This document shows, piece after piece, positions 12,201-15,637 of a DNA stretch of 15,637 nucleotides. Source of the stretch: Thermoplasmatota archaeon (GTDB lineage: Archaea; Thermoplasmatota; Thermoplasmata; UBA10834); NCBI GenBank assembly GCA_030836605.1, contig JAUPMC010000104.1:1-15637 (forward strand), in the 5' to 3' direction. Made by a program: the position numbers and the translations under genes. Below the pieces are notes generated by a model that saw nothing but the letters and a program-made list of their open reading frames with translations, had not been told where the DNA came from and searched no databases. Each line of letters opens with the position of its first letter. Position 1 is the first letter of the stretch.

Positions 12201-12643
12201 AACAGCCGGTCAGGGTACGACTGGCGCAGGCGGTAGATGACGGCATGACCGGCCTCCCTCTCGAGGGCATACACGTGGACGTCGAGTTGGGCGGTCTCGA
12301 GGTGTACGCCGACCAGATGCTCGAGAGGGTGTTCAGGAATCTGTTGGACAACACCTCGAGGCACGGCGGGAAGGCCACTGGGGTCAGGATCACCTCTCAC
12401 GTGGAGGGCGAAGGCCTGATGATCGTCTACGAGGACGATGGCGTGGGTGTCCCCATCGAGGCGAAGGAGCGCATCTTCGAGAGGGGTTTTGGGAAGCACA
12501 CGGGCCTCGGCCTGTTCATGGTCCGCCAGGTACTGGGCCTCACGGGCATGTCGATCGAGGAGACAGGGCAGGAGGGTGCTGGCGCCCGGTTCGAGATACG
12601 CGTGCCAGAAGGCAGTTTCAGACGCTCGCCTAGCGAGGGTTAA
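9284..12643 (+). CDS. Multi-PAS hybrid sensor histidine kinase with N-terminal receiver domain
   Basis: Protein of 1119 residues without obvious membrane spans, so probably cytoplasmic. Residues 8-130 are a receiver domain: DDD near the start, phospho-acceptor D63 in SDYLMPMMDG, IMLTGRG, and the Lys of YLPKGG. Six PAS-like modules follow, beginning near residues 140, 273, 399, 521, 651 and 782. The first carries a Cys-rich stretch, CYEALRGRHAPCEQCPNRGG. The fifth has the IHPEDR motif of the PAS_3 type. The kinase core starts near 900: the phospho-His is H918 in MTRHDITNQLS, the form seen in many methanogen and Thermoplasmatota kinases. The ATPase shows N1023 in NLLDNTSRHGG, then EDDGVGV and GFGKHTGLGLFM. 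The ligands are unknown. No partner regulator with an output domain lies nearby. ATG 9284 is followed by further ATGs at 9287 and 9296. Confidence 0.9.
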   Translation: MMPPMKDDSTPLMALLVDDDIAYLEVLKFFLERDGAMECEIATSGKDALEMLSRKEFDAIVSDYLMPMMDGLELLKIVRLQGKDIPFIMLTGRGREDVAIEALNSGADCYLPKGGDPKTQYADLSHMIMRAARQRRAERRVVDDERFLNRLFESVQDGVSIIDKDFVIEKVNPTMERWYAESMPLVGKTCYEALRGRHAPCEQCPNRGGMRAGGAGSERVARPGQNGRGEGWLEVFSVPVFDLGVGEVERVIEYARDVTEEEDTRRALKSSERRYRAVSRLTSEGILTIEPGGKITFANPSAAKMLGFEADDLVGRHIRSIVDPDTPEAMGPERLHRILEDGAKVEMVLVRKDGSKVQAMVAASPVSSDRGLFDGAVAVVTDVSELKSVMEGMISAEERFAKIFQTSPQMIMIARTSDSTILEVNDSFMKATGYTVDQLVGRSYIELGIVSEGLTSRMEQMLAERGMVFDLETTLGTASGAQRVVRLSSYRLNLQGQECTVMISCDLTSEGVGVKELRRERDVLRAVLESTPNGIVITDLDGKVVECNAAMRWLVGNITKAEVIGANVYTILQKEDGARARRIVDKLRNEGVIKEIPFDFKRGDGITVRAEVSAAVVNDSLGRPLYFVGALRDATDQARYQLSLEKALEDRRQMETIIDDGPAVAFRWSEEPGWPVDYVSGNVRSFGYDAADLKSRGVPFVSLIHPEDRGRVVEEAERLVGEGASEFEQDYRIVSPEGDVFWVYDTTRVLRRRDGTVEACQGVVVDVTEMKNALEKLSRTERQLKLFMDMSPVMKFIKDRTGRYVYANRRLGEVFGTPAGDWVGKTDSDMFPLEVSRRFVESDMKVFATGEPQLFHDVVPQPDGPHEYLTYKFLVPSTTGDEDLVAGIVIDQTDERRYEKALRQANEKLNLLGSMTRHDITNQLSVVTGWLDVLREGETDPAKLKRLDGMRKASAAIQDLLVFTTEYQDIGAKQPVRVRLAQAVDDGMTGLPLEGIHVDVELGGLEVYADQMLERVFRNLLDNTSRHGGKATGVRITSHVEGEGLMIVYEDDGVGVPIEAKERIFERGFGKHTGLGLFMVRQVLGLTGMSIEETGQEGAGARFEIRVPEGSFRRSPSEG

Positions 12644-12674
12644 TTATCCGTAGACGTCTGATTCCTCCGGGGGT
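12642..12674 (+). promoter_or_regulatory. Probable box A and ribosome site of the first membrane-protein gene
   Basis: TTAATTATC begins on the stop codon of the kinase gene (TAA 12641-12643) and lies about 33 bases before GTG 12680. GGGGGT at 12669-12674 may serve as a ribosome site 5 bases before that start. Confidence 0.4.
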
Positions 12675-12679
12675 ATTCG

Positions 12680-13351
12680 GTGAGAGGAGATGCCACGGGT
12701 GTGACGCCGGCGCGTCCGACCAGGCCGTCTCGGAGGGTCGTCGAGGCGCAGGCTTCCTGGATTGCCTGCACTGTGCTGTTCCTCTGCACGGTCTATGTCG
12801 TCCTCGACATCGACGTGCTCTGGTCGGTGTTCGGCGTGGCCGCGCTCACGTTCTACATGCTCCCGATCGTGTCCAACAGGGACCCGTTCCGGGCGCTCCC
12901 GTGGGAGATGACCCTGTTGCTGTCGTCCCCGATCATCCTGCACATATCCGAGGGCTCGCGCGCGCTGGACGAGAACATCGGCTGGTGGGACGACCTGACG
13001 TCCCTCTCCTTCGCGTTCTCCTTCGCCACCATAGGGTTCCTGCTGACGCTCATGCTGGACATGTACACCGAGGTGAAGATGAACAGGGCCTTCGCGGTGT
13101 TCTTCGTGGTCATCTTCACGATGGCGGTCTCGGGCTTCTGGCAGGTCGGGGAGTACCTGAGCGACGTCTTCGTCGATACCGAGAACATATCCTCCAACAC
13201 CCAGGTCATGAAGGAGTTCATCTGGGTCACGGCCGGCGGCCTCGTGATGGGCTTCGTGTACGGCGCGTACATCAAGGCCATGCCCAAGTCCAGGCGCGAG
13301 GTCCTCGGGCTCATACACTTCTGGGAGGTGCCCGGTTGGCGGAGAGGCTGA
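12680..13351 (+). CDS. Integral membrane protein, divergent YjdF/DUF2238-like
   Basis: Protein of 223 residues with about six membrane spans, the clearest being SWIACTVLFLCTVYVVL, LLLSSPIILHIS, FAFSFATIGFLLTLML, FAVFFVVIFTMAVSGF and a last span in FIWVTAGGLVMGFVYG. The stretch WWDDLTSLSFAFSFATIGF ... FAVFFVVIFTMAVSGFWQVGEY aligns by eye with WDHITHAMSSSLIAALGF ... FLAFFIVMFTMAMGVSWELMEY of the next gene, so the two are paralogues. Here the family WE-xx-E signature reads WQ-xx-E and the later D-T-x-x-D-L motif is missing, so this is the diverged copy. No enzyme function is known for the family. GTG 12680 was chosen because of the GGGGGT site; a GTG at 12701 is possible. The downstream gene starts inside it, so the two form an operon. 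Confidence 0.75.
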   Translation: MRGDATGVTPARPTRPSRRVVEAQASWIACTVLFLCTVYVVLDIDVLWSVFGVAALTFYMLPIVSNRDPFRALPWEMTLLLSSPIILHISEGSRALDENIGWWDDLTSLSFAFSFATIGFLLTLMLDMYTEVKMNRAFAVFFVVIFTMAVSGFWQVGEYLSDVFVDTENISSNTQVMKEFIWVTAGGLVMGFVYGAYIKAMPKSRREVLGLIHFWEVPGWRRG

Positions 13352-13989
13352 CGCTCGTTTCCAGGGGGATGCAGGCGGCCATGGCCGCGGTCGTCGTCGC
13401 AGGCGTCCTCACCGACAACCTGACCTGGGTCCCCGCCGCGGCAGCGTCGCTCGCCGTCTCCGAGGTGCCGTCCATCCTGAGGCGAGACTTGCGTATCGTC
13501 CTCCCCGTCGGGCTGAACCTGTGGTTAGTGCTGGCCCTGTTCCTGCACGTCATAGGGGGCGTCTCGGGCTTCTACGATAACCTGCCCGGCTGGGACCACA
13601 TAACGCACGCGATGTCCTCGTCCCTGATTGCCGCCCTGGGGTTCGTGACCGTGGCGGCGTTGGACAAGTACGTGGACTCGATGTACCTCCCGACCCCGTT
13701 CCTGGCGTTCTTCATCGTCATGTTCACGATGGCCATGGGGGTGTCCTGGGAACTGATGGAGTACGTCATGGACGAGATCACCGGCAGCAACATGCAGTAC
13801 TCCCTTTCCGACACCATGGTCGACCTCCTGTTCGACTCGTTCGCGGGCTTCATCGTCGCAGGCGTCGGGATGTACTACCTGAGGCACGTGTCCCGGGACC
13901 GAGTCGTCGACTCGTTACAGCTCGACGAGGCGAAGGACCGCGTCGCGGCCGCCGTCAAGCGGTCGAAGGAGCGGACGAAAGGAAAGTGA
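13336..13989 (+). CDS. Integral membrane protein, YjdF/DUF2238 family
   Basis: Protein of about 217 residues with roughly five to six membrane spans. It shows the pattern of the YjdF (DUF2238) family: a short loop with FYDNLPGWDHITHAMSS, then a span, a Pro-containing loop YLPTPFLAFFIVMFTMA, GVSWELMEYVMDE, and DTMVDLLFDSFAGFIVAG near the end, followed by a charged cytoplasmic tail rich in Lys and Arg. Function is unknown. The proposed start is TTG 13336, five bases after a strong GGGAGGTG site at 13323-13330. It lies 16 bases inside the previous gene, which points to coupled translation; ATG 13369 is a weaker option. The 3' end overlaps mobA on the other strand by 35 bases. Confidence 0.78.
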   Translation: MAERLTLVSRGMQAAMAAVVVAGVLTDNLTWVPAAAASLAVSEVPSILRRDLRIVLPVGLNLWLVLALFLHVIGGVSGFYDNLPGWDHITHAMSSSLIAALGFVTVAALDKYVDSMYLPTPFLAFFIVMFTMAMGVSWELMEYVMDEITGSNMQYSLSDTMVDLLFDSFAGFIVAGVGMYYLRHVSRDRVVDSLQLDEAKDRVAAAVKRSKERTKGK

Positions 13990-14593
13990 CCTCTCGTCGT
14001 GCCATCTCGCCAGCCCTGGTCAGGTCCTCCTTCGAGTTGACGTTCCAGAAGCTGAGCAGGCGCTCGTCCACGGCCCTGAGGTCCGGCTCCTCGACCCTGC
14101 TGAAGTCCATGTGCCGGATCGCGTTCCCGACCTTTCCGGCACCAAGGTCGAGCTCACGGCTGAAGTGGTTCAGGCACGGCTCAGCCCTGTACACTGCCAC
14201 AAGCGGCTCCAGGAACCCGTTGACGACCGGCACCGCCGCGTCCCTCCCAGCCGCCCTGGCCTCGAGCAGCCTCAGGATGTCCGCCTTGAGGAACGGCACG
14301 TCGCACGGGACGACCGCCACGAGGTCGTGTCTGGTCAGTCTCAGGGCGTTGGAGAGCCCCTCGAGCGGGCCCCTGTCATGGGCGCGGTCCTCCACTATCT
14401 GGACGGATGGGCCGAGCGCTCGCGTGTAGGCCGGCCTCGCCCCGCCGGTGACCGCCACGACGATGTCTTCCGTCACTTCGGAGAGCGCTCGCAGGACTAG
14501 CGCGGCCATGGGTTGGCCGCCGACATCCGCCAGGCCCTTGTCCCCTCCGATGCGGCTCCCCCTGCCTCCGGCCAGGACCACTCCCGAGAGCAT
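13955..14593 (-). CDS. mobA: MobA-like molybdenum cofactor guanylyltransferase
   Basis: Protein of 212 residues of the MobA-like nucleotidyltransferase family. MobA joins GMP from GTP to molybdopterin to make the guanine dinucleotide cofactor of many molybdenum and tungsten enzymes. The N-terminal signature LSGVVLAGGRGSRIGGDKGL (2-21) binds the nucleotide; D98 in VAVVPCDVPFL is the metal-binding Asp; the closing FWNVNSKEDL (like F-N-NTPEDL) is typical of MobA. ATG 14593 begins exactly at the Rossmann strand; the longer upstream frame is antisense to hypE and rejected. It is divergent from hypE, with 102 bases between starts. The stop lies inside the 3' end of the membrane gene. Related enzymes of the same fold use CTP or other sugars, so substrate is not certain. 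Confidence 0.87.
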   Translation of the reverse strand: MLSGVVLAGGRGSRIGGDKGLADVGGQPMAALVLRALSEVTEDIVVAVTGGARPAYTRALGPSVQIVEDRAHDRGPLEGLSNALRLTRHDLVAVVPCDVPFLKADILRLLEARAAGRDAAVPVVNGFLEPLVAVYRAEPCLNHFSRELDLGAGKVGNAIRHMDFSRVEEPDLRAVDERLLSFWNVNSKEDLTRAGEMARREVTFLSSAPSTA

Positions 14594-14616
14594 CGGGGCG
14601 GTATCCAGATTGCCAG

Positions 14617-14656
14617 TAATCAACCTATCCTGCCCGGTCGGCGCAAAGATATTACT
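14617..14656. promoter_or_regulatory. Shared promoter region of mobA and hypE
   Basis: The 102-base gap holds two A/T-rich elements: GTTGATTACT on the minus strand (14617-14626), about 28 bases before mobA ATG 14593, and AAAGATATTACT (14645-14656), which may serve hypE on the plus strand with transcription from about 14676. Both calls are tentative. Confidence 0.35.
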
Positions 14657-14695
14657 ACCCCAGACATGTTCCGCACACCCGAGGCTGGCGCGCAG

Positions 14696-15637
14696 ATGGC
14701 GAAGATCACCATGGCCCAAGGGGCCGGCGGAGAGAGGATGCAGGAGTTCATCCGCGAGTTCGTGCTGAAGGAGCTCGAGCACGACTTCGGTGAGATCCCT
14801 CTGGGCGCGCTCGATGACGCGGCGATAGTGGACGGCATCGTGTTCACGACGGACACATACACCGTCAAGCCGCTCTTCTTCCCTGGCGGGGACATCGGCA
14901 GACTCGCGGTCGCGGGGACCGTGAACGACCTCTCGGTTATGGGCGCGACGCCCATCGCCCTCTCGTGCGCCATGGTGATCCAGGAGGGGTTCCCGACGGA
15001 GGATCTCCACACGATCATGAAGAGCCTGAGCTCCACCGCGAGGTCGGCGGGTGTCAGGATAGTCACGGGTGACACCAAGGTGGTCGAGAAGGGCGCCGCC
15101 GACGGCCTGTTCATAAACACGAGCGGCATAGGCAGGCGCTCGCCGCACCTGGACCACAACATCGCCGAAGTCCGGAGGTCCAGGGAGTTCAAGTGGGCCT
15201 GGCCCAACGATTCGGCCGTCGGTGACAAGGATGTCATCATCGCGTCTGGCCCGTTAGGCAACCACGGCGTCTCCCTCCTGTCGTTCAGGGAAGGCTACGG
15301 GTTCGACACCGTGGTCAAGAGCGACGCTGCCCCGTTGAACCACTTGATCGCTGAGGCGCTCAAGGTCGGGGGGGTCACCTCGATGAAGGACCCGACCCGG
15401 GGAGGCCTGGCGAACCTGCTCAACGAGTGGGCAGAGAAGTCATCGGTCGGGATCAAGGTCCGCGAGGAGGACATACCCATGGACGAGGCGGTCCTCGCGG
15501 CCTGCGATATGCTCGGGATAGACCCACTCGAGGTCGGCAACGAGGGCAAGGTCATCATCGCGGTCGTCCCTGAGAAAGCCCAGGGTGTCCTGAGGGCGAT
15601 AAGGTCGGTGCCTGAGGGTGCGAGGGCCGCGGTCATA
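14696..15637 (+). CDS. hypE: HypE, hydrogenase maturation protein (3' end outside window)
   Basis: The first 314 residues of HypE; the frame is open to the last base. HypE is an ATP-using enzyme of the PurM/AIR-synthase fold that dehydrates a carbamoyl group on its C-terminal Cys to a thiocyanate, the source of cyanide ligands in NiFe hydrogenase. Marks are ITMAQGAGGERMQ at the start, DDAAIVDG, then AVAGTVNDLSVMGATPIALS (the PurM-like nucleotide-binding stretch), VTGDTKVV, IASGPLGNHGV and MKDPTRGGLANLLNE. The terminal PRIC-type tail lies beyond the window. ATG 14696 is preferred because it begins directly before the conserved strand; an in-frame ATG 14666 would sit only about 15 bases from the likely box A. 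The gene implies a NiFe hydrogenase, which fits the NikR-like gene. Confidence 0.93.
   Translation, partial: MAKITMAQGAGGERMQEFIREFVLKELEHDFGEIPLGALDDAAIVDGIVFTTDTYTVKPLFFPGGDIGRLAVAGTVNDLSVMGATPIALSCAMVIQEGFPTEDLHTIMKSLSSTARSAGVRIVTGDTKVVEKGAADGLFINTSGIGRRSPHLDHNIAEVRRSREFKWAWPNDSAVGDKDVIIASGPLGNHGVSLLSFREGYGFDTVVKSDAAPLNHLIAEALKVGGVTSMKDPTRGGLANLLNEWAEKSSVGIKVREEDIPMDEAVLAACDMLGIDPLEVGNEGKVIIAVVPEKAQGVLRAIRSVPEGARAAVI

Noticed and set aside
11321..12499. Long minus-strand open frame inside the sensor kinase gene (also 9194-10291 and 5770-6810 in other genes)
   Set aside because: These are high-GC shadows: His/Arg/Val-rich, without recognisable domains, and opposite a gene with clear motifs.
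14666..14695. ATG 14666 as the start of hypE
   Set aside because: It adds ten residues (MFRTPEAGAQ) not expected in the family and would lie too close to the likely box A; it cannot be fully excluded.
14594..15157. Upstream extension of MobA on the minus strand
   Set aside because: It lies antisense to hypE and has no nucleotidyltransferase features; the family begins at the LSGVVLAGG strand.
1..15637. CRISPR array, insertion sequence, integrase or attachment site
   Set aside because: No periodic direct repeats, transposase-like frames or duplicated tRNA ends were seen. The tRNA-Ser and tRNA-Glu 3' ends have no second copy in the window.

Overview
This window looks archaeal, and most likely comes from a high-GC, peptide-degrading member of the Thermoplasmatota or a relative; the lineage is inference from gene content, not proof. 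The archaeal signs are two tRNA genes with introns at the canonical 37/38 position and bulge-helix-bulge type folds, A/T-rich box A elements about 25-30 bases before starts, several apparently leaderless genes mixed with genes that carry strong GGGGGAG-type ribosome sites, a HisIE fusion, an archaeal-type PHP histidinol-phosphatase candidate and a HypE.

Layout. 1-1546 (+): end of a histidine operon, with the 3' end of hisF, then hisIE, then a PHP phosphatase-like gene, each overlapping the next by 4 bases (GTGA, ATGA). 1623-2018 (+): a NikR/CopG-type nickel-responsive regulator. 2077-4641 (-): two tandem paralogous secreted clostripain-family (C11) cysteine peptidases, each with its own promoter and ribosome site. 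4861-7041 (+): divergent from them, a secreted M28 metallopeptidase with a PA-like insertion and apparently no ATG, GTG or TTG start at a sensible place. 7122-7227 (-): intron-containing tRNA-Glu(CTC). 7285-8103 (-) and 8196-9029 (+): ammonia-dependent NAD synthetase divergent from a nitrilase-superfamily amidase that resembles the glutaminase half of fused NAD synthetases. 9106-9215 (+): intron-containing tRNA-Ser(GGA). 9284-12643 (+): a 1119-residue sensor kinase with a receiver, about six PAS modules, and a kinase core. 12680-13989 (+): two related membrane proteins of the YjdF/DUF2238 type, the second starting at TTG inside the first. 13955-14593 (-): mobA, overlapping the second membrane gene tail to tail. 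14696-15637 (+): hypE, running off the window.

How the parts fit. The window is mainly chromosomal housekeeping: histidine synthesis, NAD synthesis, tRNAs, and metal-cofactor maturation (MobA for molybdenum/tungsten guanylyl cofactor, HypE for NiFe hydrogenase, NikR for nickel). The accessory part is the secreted peptidase cluster of two C11 enzymes and one M28 enzyme around one shared control region, suggesting extracellular protein breakdown to peptides and amino acids. No mobile element, CRISPR array or rRNA was seen. No non-coding stretch exceeds about 300 bases; the largest gap (4642-4860, 219 bases) holds the divergent peptidase control region. I did not find a clearly new defence or mobile system. 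The most interesting items are the split NAD synthetase pair, the start-codon anomaly of the M28 gene, the NikR metal-site shift, the peptidase cluster and the paired membrane proteins.
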